Below, one piece after another: positions 26,054 to 36,823 of a stretch of 64,000 nucleotides of DNA. Every line of letters begins with the position of its first letter. The first letter of the stretch is position 1. A program made the position numbers and the translations under genes. A model generated the notes under the pieces. That model was given only the letters and a program-made list of their open reading frames with translations. It did not search any database and had not been told where the DNA came from. The stretch comes from an uncultured Parabacteroides sp. (GTDB lineage Bacteria > Bacteroidota > Bacteroidia > Bacteroidales > Tannerellaceae). The DNA lies in NCBI GenBank assembly GCA_934725305.1, contig CAKVBA010000005.1, positions 1 through 64,000 on the forward strand. Direction: 5' to 3'.

Positions 26054-27355
26054 ATGAATAAGAGACGTATTATCACCTTCTTGTTTGTGTTCGCTTCCAT
26101 GATAGGACAGGCACAAGTGAAATGCCACATCGAAGGGACATTAGAAACTAACGCATGGGGCGACGAAATCATCATCTGTGAGAATGAAACAGACCTGCGT
26201 GTGGTGGACGAGCCGCATTTTCACGTGAAGGCCAAGAATGGACACTTCACATACGATATTGAGACCGACTTCCCAAAACTTTATAAGGTGTTCTTCTTGA
26301 AACAACAAGAGACGGGTAGCTGGTATCAGGGCAAGTTCATCGCCGAGAACTGCAACGTGAATATCACAATGTATGAAGACAAGGGGGTGCATATTGTCAG
26401 CGACGGCGAGGAAGGCCGCAAGCATACAGTAAAAGACAGCATCGAGGATGTGCGTTTCTGGAATCCCGTCGAGGAGATAGATAATCAGATAAATGATGAA
26501 AGCCGCAGGACGGAGTTTTACAACGCAGACTTCATTTCGGCCATTACTGAAGCACAGACTTGGGATGTTGAGAAACTACCGCAGGCGTATGTCGATTCCA
26601 TCCATCAGGTCATAGACCACTTCATGACAAACGAGCACAAGAGGTACACGACCGCCGGCTGGCAATTGAAACAACGTCGCGACAGCATCACCGCCAACTT
26701 GATTCCTTTCCGCTTTGCCTACAACGCAGAGCATCCCATGCTTTGGACGCTCTACGACGTGCTCGATGCAATCAGCGTGCTAAAACGTGAAAACACCAAT
26801 GCAAACTTCGACCCGTCTCTGTGGGAACCATACCTGACGCTCTATCACGACAAACTCATCAATTACTATCCCGGTCATCCTATTCACGAACAGATTGCCA
26901 TCGCCGAGACTGCCTACCATCTGCAGCCGGGCAAGCCCTACATCGACTACATGGTGCGCAACACCGACGGCCAGCTCGTTCCGATTTCCACGCTTATCCA
27001 AGGTAAGGTCGCCCTTATCGACCTTTGGGCTTCATGGTGTGGCCCTTGCCGCCACCACAACATCGCTATGATCCCAGTCTATGAGAAGTATAAGGATAAG
27101 GGATTCACCGTCATTTCCATTGCCCGTGAGCGTAACCGCCAAGCAATGGAAAATGCCGCGAAGAAAGACGGCTATCCTTGGCCGAGCCTGCTGGAACTGA
27201 ACGATGAGAATGGCGTGTGGCGCAAGAACGGAGCCGGCAACGCTGGAGGAGCCATGTTCCTCATCGACCGCGACGGCACCATTCTCTCAACCTCCACCGA
27301 TGCCCAAGAGCTGGAGCCTATTATCAAGAAAGCTTTAACCCAAATCGGTCATTAG
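26054..27355 (+). CDS. TlpA-like thiol-disulfide oxidoreductase with long N-terminal domain
   Basis: 433 residues. A signal peptide (IITFLFVFASMIGQAQ) is followed by a beta-rich region like the DUF4369-type leader of Bacteroidales TlpA proteins (about 22-110), a helical middle (150-290) and a C-terminal thioredoxin domain with DLWASWCGPCRHH, Cys329 and Cys332. Such proteins reduce or isomerise disulfides in the periplasm. Oddly, the segment where thioredoxins have their cis-proline reads NAGGAMFLIDRDG, without the proline, which could change substrate handling. The N-terminal half of the gene and its 3' flank have a decayed partial duplicate upstream (25690-25900). No partner gene is adjacent. 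Confidence 0.85.
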   Translation: MNKRRIITFLFVFASMIGQAQVKCHIEGTLETNAWGDEIIICENETDLRVVDEPHFHVKAKNGHFTYDIETDFPKLYKVFFLKQQETGSWYQGKFIAENCNVNITMYEDKGVHIVSDGEEGRKHTVKDSIEDVRFWNPVEEIDNQINDESRRTEFYNADFISAITEAQTWDVEKLPQAYVDSIHQVIDHFMTNEHKRYTTAGWQLKQRRDSITANLIPFRFAYNAEHPMLWTLYDVLDAISVLKRENTNANFDPSLWEPYLTLYHDKLINYYPGHPIHEQIAIAETAYHLQPGKPYIDYMVRNTDGQLVPISTLIQGKVALIDLWASWCGPCRHHNIAMIPVYEKYKDKGFTVISIARERNRQAMENAAKKDGYPWPSLLELNDENGVWRKNGAGNAGGAMFLIDRDGTILSTSTDAQELEPIIKKALTQIGH

Positions 27356-27628
27356 AACGGAAAAGTAAAACAGCTGAATGCTTTTATTCTTTCCTACTCT
27401 TGTCGGCACTTCTCTTGGCATCTTGTTTCCGGCGGTGGGTCATAATTGCAAACTGCTCAAAACAAGCACCAAGAAGAATCATAATCTAATGATCGAATTG
27501 GGTTTAAGGATAGAAATGTAGCAACACACCGTCTGATAGTAAACCGCGTGAATTTCACATTCACATCCCTATAAAGGAGGCTGCTTTCTGCTCTAACGGA
27601 CCGATTTAGGTTAAATTAATGGCCATTC
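27356..27628. other. 3' flank of the tlpA-like gene
   Basis: 27356-27447 continues the direct repeat shared with 25811-25900. The rest of the stretch, up to the thi promoter, shows no open frame or RNA that I recognise. Confidence 0.5.
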
Positions 27629-27659
27629 TTTGTTTTATTCCTGAATCTTTCTACCTTTG
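27629..27659 (+). promoter_or_regulatory. Promoter of the thiamine operon
   Basis: TTTG (27629-27632), 19-bp spacer, TACCTTTG (27652-27659): a perfect Bacteroides-type promoter, starting transcription at about 27666, right at the 5' edge of the TPP riboswitch. Confidence 0.8.
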
Positions 27660-27665
27660 TCAATG

Positions 27666-27755
27666 AGGAAAGGGGTGCCATACTACTAAGGGCTGAGATT
27701 ATACCCTCGAACCTGATGCGGGTAATTCCGCCGTAGGGAACAACACAGGACTGGT
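27666..27755 (+). promoter_or_regulatory. TPP (THI-box) riboswitch
   Basis: The aptamer landmarks appear in order: GGGGTGCC, GGGCTGAGATTATACCCTCGAACCTGATGC in two consecutive blocks, then GGGTAATTCCGCCGTAGGGAA. They match the THI box with small changes in the last block (TTCCGCC in place of TACCGGC). It lies 25 bp before the thiD start codon with no obvious terminator between, so translational control is likely when thiamine pyrophosphate is bound. Confidence 0.92.
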
Positions 27756-27779
27756 TTTTACCCTCTCCTTGCATAAAGG

Positions 27780-28628
27780 ATGAATACAAATTACAAATTT
27801 AGATACCCGACTGCTATGACCATTGCCGGGTCTGATAGCGGTGGAGGAGCAGGCATACAAGCCGACCTGAAAACATTTTCCGCACTCGGAGTCTTTGGCG
27901 TATCGGCTATCACGGCCATCACGGCTCAAAACACATGTGGCGTTCGCAACATTCAGGCCGTCTCTCCCGATGTGCTTCGTGGACAAATCGAGGCCGTATG
28001 GGAAGATATAACCGTGGACGCTCTGAAGATTGGCATGCTCCATAATAAAGAGGCTATCTGTATCGTGGCAGAAGAGATTGACCGCTTCCATCCCAAATGG
28101 ACGGTGCTCGACCCGGTCATGATCTCTACCAGCGGTAGCAAACTACTTGAAGACGAGACTATCAGCCACTTGATCGAGCTATTGTTTAAGCGGGCCGATC
28201 TTATTACTCCCAACCGCGACGAAGCGGCTTTTCTCACCGGCATTACCATTAATAATATGCAACAAATGGAAGAGGCCGGCCATCATCTGTTAGATATGGG
28301 CTGCAAAGCGGTGTTGATGAAGGGTGGCGATATGCCCGATCTCGAAAATAGCAACGACCTGCTGATGGTGCGCGGCGAAAAGCCCTTACTATTGGCAACG
28401 CCCAAGATTGCCACACCCAACACGCATGGCACGGGCTGCACGCTCTCGTCGGCCATCACGGCCTATCTGGCTTTGGGCGAGTCGCTACAGGATGCCGTGC
28501 AAAAGGGAAAAGCCTACGTGACTCAGGCATTAAAAGAGGGATATCAGATTCGTGTGGGCAAAGGTCACGGACCGGTCAACCACTTCTGGAATCCGCAACC
28601 ACTTCATAAAATCGATCTGTCGGAATGA
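27780..28628 (+). CDS. thiD: Hydroxymethylpyrimidine/phosphomethylpyrimidine kinase
   Basis: 282 residues. ThiD phosphorylates HMP and HMP-P to HMP-PP, the pyrimidine half of thiamine. Motifs: [21 protein letters not shown] at the N-terminus, [38 protein letters not shown] and the anion-hole [13 protein letters not shown]. Normal length. It is the first gene after the TPP riboswitch, and its stop codon overlaps the next start by 4 bp. The operon supplies the pyrimidine arm and the coupling enzyme but no thiazole synthase. Confidence 0.95.
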   Translation: MNTNYKFRYPTAMTIAGSDSGGGAGIQADLKTFSALGVFGVSAITAITAQNTCGVRNIQAVSPDVLRGQIEAVWEDITVDALKIGMLHNKEAICIVAEEIDRFHPKWTVLDPVMISTSGSKLLEDETISHLIELLFKRADLITPNRDEAAFLTGITINNMQQMEEAGHHLLDMGCKAVLMKGGDMPDLENSNDLLMVRGEKPLLLATPKIATPNTHGTGCTLSSAITAYLALGESLQDAVQKGKAYVTQALKEGYQIRVGKGHGPVNHFWNPQPLHKIDLSE

Positions 28629-29218
28629 AAAAGCTTATTGTCATAACCACGCCCGATGGGTTGCCCAACGAAGAGCAACTCCTGACTCGCCTCTTTGAAG
28701 CGGGGCTGGAGCGTCTGCACCTGCGCAAACCCAATAGTAGCCGGGAAGAGATGGAGCAACTGATCCGTCTTCTCCCCGATTCATACTATGCACGCATCGT
28801 GCTACACGACCATCATGAGCTGGCCATGCGCTATCCTTTGGGAGGAATTCATCTGAATAGTCGTCACCCCGAAGCACCGGCCGGATATAAAGGAAGCATC
28901 AGCCGCTCGTGTCATCAGCTGAGCGAGGTGAAACAATTTGCCCCTTATTGTGACTATCTGTTTCTGAGTCCTATCTTTCCCAGTATCTCGAAAGAGGGAT
29001 ATGGAAGCGGATTCTCTATGGAGTGTCTGCAACAGGCGGCCTCCGAGGGCATCATCAATCAGCAGGTTATCGCCTTGGGCGGTATGGACCGACAACGCAT
29101 CCGGTCGCTACAGGCTATTCCCTTCGGCGGCTATGCCGTGTTGGGAGCCGTCTGGGGAAACCATCTGCCGGCTGAGACCATTATACAAAATTTCAAATCA
29201 ATAAAAGAGAGTTTATGA
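28625..29218 (+). CDS. Thiamine-phosphate-synthase-like protein (TenI/ThiE family)
   Basis: 197 residues with the ThiE/TenI TIM-barrel order: VITTPDGLPNEEQL, LERLHLRKPNSSREEME, YARIVLHDHHELAMRYPLGGIHLNSRH, YLFLSPIFPSISKEGYGSG and VIALGGMDRQRIRSLQ. Compared with the true ThiE beside it, the pyrophosphate loop and phosphate-contact residues differ (SPIFPS instead of GPYRFT), so it may be a TenI-like thiazole tautomerase or a second, diverged ThiE. Overlaps thiD and the following thiE by 4 bp each, so all three are translationally coupled. Confidence 0.8.
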   Translation: MKKLIVITTPDGLPNEEQLLTRLFEAGLERLHLRKPNSSREEMEQLIRLLPDSYYARIVLHDHHELAMRYPLGGIHLNSRHPEAPAGYKGSISRSCHQLSEVKQFAPYCDYLFLSPIFPSISKEGYGSGFSMECLQQAASEGIINQQVIALGGMDRQRIRSLQAIPFGGYAVLGAVWGNHLPAETIIQNFKSIKESL

Positions 29219-29949
29219 GCACACAAGGCCAATCACATATAAACAATCCGGAACGTATCATTCCACCGTTAGACATCGTCAACCGACTGATGTTTATCAC
29301 GCATGCCACGGCCGCCTATGACGAATGCCAAGAGGCCAGAATGTTGTTGCAAGGCGGATGCCGTTGGATTCAGCTTCGCAAGAAAGAGGGAATCGATCTG
29401 GCTCTGGCTCAACACGTAGTGAAGATATGCCGCGAAGAGTGTAGCGATCCGGTCCGCATCTATCTGGATGATGACGTAAGATGCGCCCTACTGAGCGGTG
29501 CGTCGGGCGTGCATTTAGGAAAAAAAGACATGCCGCTACCCGAAGCATGGGCAATCGTTGATGAGCAACGGGAAGCGGGACGTGCGTTCCATATCGGTGC
29601 CACGGCCAACACCTTCGAAGACATTGTGCAGGCTTCGGCCAACGGAGCCTCATACATCGGTTTAGGCCCCTATCGCTTTACCGAGACCAAGAAGAATCTC
29701 AGCCCGGTATTGGGATTGGAAGGCTATCGCGCTATTGTGGCAAAATGCCGCGAAGCGGGCATCCGTCAGCCTATCTTTGCCATTGGCGGCATTGAGCCGG
29801 AAGATGTGAGGCCGATTCTCCAGACCGGCATCGATGGCATTGCCGTGTCGGGATCGATCTTGCAGGCGGCCGATCCGGTAGAGATGACGCAACGCTTCAT
29901 GCAAGAGATTCGTGCTCACTTTGAACAGGTAACCAATCAACTGAAATAG
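29215..29949 (+). CDS. thiE: Thiamine-phosphate synthase
   Basis: 244 residues. ThiE joins HMP-PP to the thiazole phosphate. Motifs: GCRWIQLRKKEG, YLDDDVRCALLSGASGVHLGKKDMP, GATANTFEDI, YIGLGPYRFTETKKNLSPVLG (pyrophosphate contacts) and FAIGGIEPEDV with GIAVSGSIL at the phosphate site. About 25 extra N-terminal residues precede the barrel, so the first ATG may not be the true start (RLMFITHATAAYDE begins the fold), though the ATGA overlap with the previous gene supports it. Third gene of the operon, 30 bp upstream of thiC. Confidence 0.92.
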   Translation: MSTQGQSHINNPERIIPPLDIVNRLMFITHATAAYDECQEARMLLQGGCRWIQLRKKEGIDLALAQHVVKICREECSDPVRIYLDDDVRCALLSGASGVHLGKKDMPLPEAWAIVDEQREAGRAFHIGATANTFEDIVQASANGASYIGLGPYRFTETKKNLSPVLGLEGYRAIVAKCREAGIRQPIFAIGGIEPEDVRPILQTGIDGIAVSGSILQAADPVEMTQRFMQEIRAHFEQVTNQLK

Positions 29950-31683
<1,734 letters not shown>

Positions 31684-31686
31684 TAG

Positions 31687-31738
31687 GGCAAAGGCGGTGT
31701 ATCAGAATTAGTCGTTTGCAATTCCGACACACCGCCTT
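31687..31738 (+). terminator. Hairpin after thiC
   Basis: AAAGGCGGTGT pairs with ACACCGCCTTT across a 29-nt loop that also contains a short inner pairing (GAATT/AATTC), right after the thiC stop. Only three T follow, so it may terminate weakly or stabilise the mRNA. Confidence 0.6.
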
Positions 31739-31754
31739 TCCAATAGAGTGCATC

Positions 31755-31832
31755 TAAGGTAGATGCCGTCCTTTTCCCAAAAAGGGTGCGCCCTTTTTCA
31801 AGAAAGATGCCGACCTTTTCCCAAAAAGGGAT
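31755..31832. repeat. Direct repeat with nested palindromes between thiC and patatin-like gene
   Basis: GATGCCGTCCTTTTCCCAA and GATGCCGACCTTTTCCCAA occur 46 bp apart, each followed by AAAGGG, which pairs with the CCCTTT and CCTTTTCCC parts. It lies between convergent genes. It could form a bidirectional terminator or be a small relic of a mobile sequence. Confidence 0.5.
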
Positions 31833-31856
31833 TCGGCGGTGGTATTTATACCGCTA

Positions 31857-32723
31857 TCACTTCTCCTGCAAATGCAAGATTGACGAATGGCGTTTCACAA
31901 ACGCTTCGCCCAAGGCATAGCCCTCATCATAGAGTGCGGCCAACTTCTTTGTATCATCACCCGTTCGCCCCACTTCCAACGGTTTTTCCGGACGGATCAC
32001 CAAGGCTTTTCCATCGGCCTCGAGCCGGTCGATAAAGTCGAGCACCTCATTGTAGTGGCGATAACGCAAGCGCAACTGGTCACGCAATTCCGGATACTTC
32101 GAATAGATAAAGCCGGGCATATAGAAATCTTTATTCTCTTTGCGATAACCCTTGTTGCGAGTCAAGACGATCACATTCTTTCGGAAACCGTCGTCAATGG
32201 CATGCTGGATGGGAATGGCATCACACACACCGCCATCAACCATAGGCCGTCCGTCAACATGAGCCATCGGACACATCACCGGAAGCGAACACGAAGCACG
32301 CAACAGATCGACCAGACGCTTAGGGTCTTTCTTCTCTTCATAATAACAGGCCTTTCCGGTCTGGCAATCGCTCGTCACAATCACAAAGCGGTTGGGCTGG
32401 GCCCTGTAGGTCTCGAAGTCGAACGGATAATAGCGGTCGGGATATTCATAAAACAGAAAGTCCAAATCAATATAACCCTTGCCTCGTAAGATATGGCGAA
32501 AGCCAATATAATTGTTGATCTTCAGCAGATCGATGTTACTAAAACGCGAACGTCCACGCTGACGCGACGCATAAGAGATTCCATTGCTGGCACCTGCCGA
32601 TACACCAATCGTGTAGGGAAACCAGATGGAATGATCCATAAAACTATCGAGCACTCCCACCGTGAAGATGCCGCGCATTCCTCCGCCCTCCAGCACCAAG
32701 CCGGTCTTATTGTCTATTTCCAT
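31857..32723 (-). CDS. Patatin-like phospholipase
   Basis: 288 residues of a RssA/YjjU-type patatin. The oxyanion-hole glycines are GLVLEGGGMRGIFTVGVLD, the nucleophile elbow is GVSAGASN (G-x-S-x-G), and the catalytic Asp is in MVDGGVCDAIP. These are Ser-Asp dyad lipid hydrolases; the substrate is unknown. No signal peptide or TM helix is evident, so it is probably cytosolic. It is divergent from the sulfatase gene, with a -7-like TATCTTTG (32761-32768) in the shared gap. Confidence 0.9.
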   Translation of the reverse strand: MEIDNKTGLVLEGGGMRGIFTVGVLDSFMDHSIWFPYTIGVSAGASNGISYASRQRGRSRFSNIDLLKINNYIGFRHILRGKGYIDLDFLFYEYPDRYYPFDFETYRAQPNRFVIVTSDCQTGKACYYEEKKDPKRLVDLLRASCSLPVMCPMAHVDGRPMVDGGVCDAIPIQHAIDDGFRKNVIVLTRNKGYRKENKDFYMPGFIYSKYPELRDQLRLRYRHYNEVLDFIDRLEADGKALVIRPEKPLEVGRTGDDTKKLAALYDEGYALGEAFVKRHSSILHLQEK

Positions 32724-32760
32724 CTCTATTCAACCTTTAAACGTTTATATACCAATTACA

Positions 32761-32784
32761 CAAAGATAATAATTCCTATATTTG
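32761..32784. promoter_or_regulatory. Divergent -7 elements between patatin and sulfatase genes
   Basis: TATCTTTG on the - strand (32761-32768) and TATATTTG on the + strand (32777-32784) face apart in the 92-bp gap. Neither has an exact TTTG at -33, so strength and regulation are uncertain. Confidence 0.4.
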
Positions 32785-32815
32785 CATGAAAATAAATTAA
32801 GAGAGAGAAAATACT

Positions 32816-34375
32816 ATGAAATCAAAACAGATTCTTCTTGCCGCTCCCTTGGCGGGAATGGCGTTGTTGCCGGCATGCCAAACCGGTAAACAGGAGGCTA
32901 AACAAAAGCCCTATAATATCGTTTACATCATGACCGACGACCATACAGCCCAAATGATGAGCTGCTATGACAAGCGTTATGCCCACACGCCCAACCTCGA
33001 CCGCATCGCTCAGGATGGTGTGATGTTTTCCAATAGCTTCGTGGCCAACTCTCTGAGTGGTCCCAGCCGCGCCTGCATGATTACCGGCAAACATAGCCAC
33101 AAGAATGGCTTCTACGACAATACGCATTGCCAATTCGACGGTAGCCAGCAGACCTTTCCCAAACTATTGCAACAGGCCGGCTACGAAACGGCTATCGTTG
33201 GTAAATGGCATCTCGAGTCTCTTCCTACCGGCTTCGACTTCTGGGAGATTGTTCCGGGACAGGGAGACTACTACAACCCCAACTTCATCACGATGCAGAA
33301 TGACACCATCCAGCGTCATGGCTATCTGACCAATCTTATCACCGACCTGAGTATCGACTGGCTGGAGAATGAGCGTGACAAAGAGAAGTCCTTCTGCCTG
33401 CTGATTCATCATAAGGCCCAACACCGCAACTGGATGGCTGATACGTGCAACCTGGCTCTGTATGAAGACAAGACCTTCCCGCTTCCGGAGACCTTCTTCG
33501 ACACGTATGAAGGACGTCCGGCCGCTGCTGCTCAAGAGATGAGCATCTCGAAAGATATGGATGTGATCTACGACCTGAAGATGGACCGCAAGGATAAGAA
33601 TAGCCGTCTGAAACCGAATCTATTGAATATGGTGGGCCGTATGGATAAAGAGCAGAAGGCCGCTTGGGACAAGTTTTATGATCCGATTATAGAAGATTTC
33701 TACAAACAAGACCTGAAGGGCAAAGAGCTCGACAACTGGAAGTTCCAGCGTTATATGCGTGACTACCTGAAGACCTTGAAGTCTCTCGATGATAATGTGG
33801 GCCGTGTATTGGATTATCTGGATAAGGCCGGATTGTCGGAAAACACCTTGGTGGTTTACACCTCCGACCAGGGCTTCTATATGGGTGAACATGGCTGGTT
33901 CGACAAGCGCTTCATGTATGAAGAATCGTTCCACACGCCTCTGCTGATGCGTCTTCCCGGTGGCATGAAAGGGGTTGTCAACAACCAGATGGTACAAAAC
34001 ATCGACTATGCTCCTACCTTCTTGGAACTGGCAGGTGCCGAAATTCCCGAAGATATCCAGGGCATCTCTCTATTGCCTCTGCTAAAGGGCGAGACTCCGA
34101 AGGAGTGGCGCAAGGCTCTGTATTATCACTTCTATGAATTCCCGGCCGAACACATGGTGAAGCGTCATTATGGCGTACGCAACGACCGCTACAAGCTGAT
34201 TCATTTCTATAACGACATCGATGTGTGGGAATTGTATGACCTGCAGGAAGATCCTCACGAAATGAACAACCTGTATGGCAAGGCCGGCTATGAAGAGGTG
34301 ACCCGGCAGATGATGGATCAACTACATCAGCTACAAGAGCAATATGACGATCCGATCCGTGCACAAGCGGAGTAA
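32816..34375 (+). CDS. Sulfatase lipoprotein (serine-type, S1 family)
   Basis: 519 residues. Lipoprotein signal with Cys21 in LLPAC, then the metal-binding IMTDDHTAQ and the formylglycine motif S81-G-P-S-R in SLSGPSRACMITGKH. Because the nucleophile is Ser, maturation would need an anaerobic radical-SAM enzyme encoded elsewhere. Later landmarks: IVGKWHLES, LVVYTSDQGFYMGEHGWFDKRFMYEESFHTPLLMR, and GVRNDRYKLIHFY. The fold matches the GlcNAc-6-O-sulfatase-like branch of Bacteroides S1 sulfatases by memory, so a mucin or heparan-type sugar is a guess. No SusC/SusD pair or glycosidase is adjacent. It is convergent with the ABC permease. Confidence 0.92.
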   Translation: MKSKQILLAAPLAGMALLPACQTGKQEAKQKPYNIVYIMTDDHTAQMMSCYDKRYAHTPNLDRIAQDGVMFSNSFVANSLSGPSRACMITGKHSHKNGFYDNTHCQFDGSQQTFPKLLQQAGYETAIVGKWHLESLPTGFDFWEIVPGQGDYYNPNFITMQNDTIQRHGYLTNLITDLSIDWLENERDKEKSFCLLIHHKAQHRNWMADTCNLALYEDKTFPLPETFFDTYEGRPAAAAQEMSISKDMDVIYDLKMDRKDKNSRLKPNLLNMVGRMDKEQKAAWDKFYDPIIEDFYKQDLKGKELDNWKFQRYMRDYLKTLKSLDDNVGRVLDYLDKAGLSENTLVVYTSDQGFYMGEHGWFDKRFMYEESFHTPLLMRLPGGMKGVVNNQMVQNIDYAPTFLELAGAEIPEDIQGISLLPLLKGETPKEWRKALYYHFYEFPAEHMVKRHYGVRNDRYKLIHFYNDIDVWELYDLQEDPHEMNNLYGKAGYEEVTRQMMDQLHQLQEQYDDPIRAQAE

Positions 34376-34392
34376 TCAGTAGAGTAATCTTA

Positions 34393-34423
34393 TTACTACC
34401 CAAGGCGTTGCCCTGGGTAGTAA
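34393..34423. terminator. Palindrome between sulfatase and permease genes
   Basis: TTACTACCC-AA-GGC and GCC-CT-GGGTAGTAA form a stem with a 3-nt loop between convergent genes. It belongs to the CCCAGGGCGTTGCCCTGGG repeat class and probably serves as a shared terminator, although T tracts are short. Confidence 0.55.
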
Positions 34424-34429
34424 AGAATT

Positions 34430-36769
34430 CTACTCACTCTTGATGCTATCCACCGGATTGGCATTGGCCGCACGCCAGCTCTGCATAAAAACGGTGGCAA
34501 ACGAAATCACCAGACAAAACAGACCTGCTGCCAAATAGATAAATGGACTCAACGAGATGCGATAATCGTAGCCCGACAACCAGTCACTCATGAAATACCA
34601 GATGATAGGTATAGCCAAGACAAAGGCAATTGCCACATAAGCCAGGAAGGAAGAGATCAGCTTCACCAAAATCTCTCCATTGGTCGAACCGAACACCTTG
34701 CGCACCGACACCTCAACGGTTCGTTGCTGGATAAAATAGGTGGACATGGCCAGCAGACCCAGCAAAGAGATCACCACCGCAATGAAGGTGAACAGACTGA
34801 TAATGGTAGTCAAACGTAGTTGCGACTCGAATGAGTTCTGTATCTGCTGATCGATAAACGCACCGGAGAATTCTTCCAGTCCGGTTAGCTCGCACCATAG
34901 CTTGGAAACACGCTTCATCGCCTCGTAGGGATCGCCGTTCACCTCGACCAACACATTCCAGGGATGCACCTGCTCAGACTTCACAATGCGCAACGAGATG
35001 GGGCTGATATCGTTGGTAATATTGCCCAGGTGGAAATCTTTGATTACCCCCAAGAGAGGAATCTTCCAGTTATTACCATCAAGCGTAAACGAAGGTTCGT
35101 CGCCGGTAAGCGCCATCTGACGTAAGGCCTCTTCATTGATATACCATCCTTCGTCACCACTGGCCACCGCATTGTCTTTGATAAACTCAATGCCTAATAT
35201 ATCACAAAATGCCCTGTCGGCCACGAATTGCTGAAAACTGATATTCCGCCCTTGGAAAGTAGTGGAAACATTGTTTTGTCCACCCATAGGCGAGCCTTGA
35301 GACAATCCCACACGGTTCACACAAGCCATGCGACCCAACTCGTTGACAAAGGTCTGCAACTTGTCGTCCCCGCGTAGGGCAAAGGTAGATACATCGATGA
35401 TGTTGTGACTATTATAGCCCAAAGGAGCATGAATCAGAAGGTTGATCTGCAATACCATGGTGAGCGAACAGGCCAACAAGACAATGGTAATTATATTCTG
35501 GAAAGTGATGAAAAACTTGCTGAACACCATTTTAGACTTAGTACGGAAATTACCTCGCACCACCTCAATGGGCTTGGTATTGGAGATGATGATAGCAGGC
35601 AGCAGACCGGCAATGATTCCCACGCCAATGATGAGACCGATCGATAGCAACAGGCTCGTCGGTGTGATAGCATCTTTCAGATAGATCTTGGTCTGAAGCA
35701 GATTGCTGGCATAGGGCTCCATCACAAAGGACAGAAAGAGGGCAATGCCGAAAGAGATGAGGCTGAGCAGGGTCGATTCCATCATCAGGCGAAGAAAAAG
35801 ATCGAAACGCGATGAACCTAACAGACGGCGCGTGGCCATCTCTTTGGCACGAAAGCCGGTTTGGGCCACGGTCAGGTTCACATAGTTGATCACGGCGAAG
35901 AGCAGAATCAGCACCGCTATTGATAGCAACACTATCACAAAGTCACGATCGCCTCGATACAATGTGCGGCTACTCGATTCCTCACTCAAATAGAAGTCTG
36001 TAAAAGGGGTGATCAACACCTGCTTCACTACACCGCGATAATAGGGCCAGAAGAACTTTTTGAACCACTGAGCCATTTCGTCGGCCTTGCCTTGTAGGGC
36101 TGCTCCATGCTTCGTTTTGATGAAGGTAACGATGCATCCTGCGTTGTTCATATTGTCAAGCGAGATGGCTGAATTGAACGTAGGCAGATGGTGAACACCC
36201 ACCAGCAGGTCGCAATAGGGAATGGCGGAATGCTTGATATCCTTCATCACGGCTGAGACACTCACCGTCAAGTTGTCTAACAGACGGATGGTCTGTCCAA
36301 TGGGATTTTGTCCGGGAAAGGCCTTGTTGGCAAACCGCTCCGAGATAACCACCTGGCTTCCCTCTAAGGCATTCTCGGCGGTTCCATTCACGAGAGGAAA
36401 AGAGAAGAAGGAGAAGAAGGTGGTGTCGGCAAAGTTGATGGCCACACTATATTTATGATCTCTGATGGCAATCGTAATGCGGTCATCTTTGCCACACATC
36501 ATGGGACAGACAGCCTCCACCTCGGGATAGCGCTCCTGCACCATGTAGCCCAAAGGATAGGCCAATTCATAACGGTCTTCACACCCCAACAGATAGATCT
36601 CGTCGGCATGCTTCTGAAAACGATCGACCGACAACTCCTGCCAGGTGTAGGCTCCGATCAGGATGACAAACATAAGTGACAACGACAAGCCGAACACCTC
36701 AATAGCCGTATAGGTTTTGTTCTTTTGCAAGAACTTCAAATAAGATTTAATATTCAACAAATTATCCAT
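34430..36769 (-). CDS. FtsX/MacB-type ABC transporter permease (1)
   Basis: 779 residues. Organisation: N-terminal TM helix (about 21-42), MacB-type periplasmic domain, an FtsX block with three helices (about 285-430), another helix, a second periplasmic domain, and a C-terminal FtsX block (about 665-775). The tail ends WRAANANPVDSIKSE, shared with two paralogues. These permeases lack ATPase domains and export or mechanotransmit when joined with a LolD/MacB-like ATPase. It is the third gene of a unit that starts with the ATPase at 39943, 54 bp after permease 2. Confidence 0.88.
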   Translation of the reverse strand: MDNLLNIKSYLKFLQKNKTYTAIEVFGLSLSLMFVILIGAYTWQELSVDRFQKHADEIYLLGCEDRYELAYPLGYMVQERYPEVEAVCPMMCGKDDRITIAIRDHKYSVAINFADTTFFSFFSFPLVNGTAENALEGSQVVISERFANKAFPGQNPIGQTIRLLDNLTVSVSAVMKDIKHSAIPYCDLLVGVHHLPTFNSAISLDNMNNAGCIVTFIKTKHGAALQGKADEMAQWFKKFFWPYYRGVVKQVLITPFTDFYLSEESSSRTLYRGDRDFVIVLLSIAVLILLFAVINYVNLTVAQTGFRAKEMATRRLLGSSRFDLFLRLMMESTLLSLISFGIALFLSFVMEPYASNLLQTKIYLKDAITPTSLLLSIGLIIGVGIIAGLLPAIIISNTKPIEVVRGNFRTKSKMVFSKFFITFQNIITIVLLACSLTMVLQINLLIHAPLGYNSHNIIDVSTFALRGDDKLQTFVNELGRMACVNRVGLSQGSPMGGQNNVSTTFQGRNISFQQFVADRAFCDILGIEFIKDNAVASGDEGWYINEEALRQMALTGDEPSFTLDGNNWKIPLLGVIKDFHLGNITNDISPISLRIVKSEQVHPWNVLVEVNGDPYEAMKRVSKLWCELTGLEEFSGAFIDQQIQNSFESQLRLTTIISLFTFIAVVISLLGLLAMSTYFIQQRTVEVSVRKVFGSTNGEILVKLISSFLAYVAIAFVLAIPIIWYFMSDWLSGYDYRISLSPFIYLAAGLFCLVISFATVFMQSWRAANANPVDSIKSE

Positions 36770-36823
36770 AATCTATCATTTCTTCTTCTACCATTTACTT
36801 AATACTTCCCTCTCTTCTCTCAT

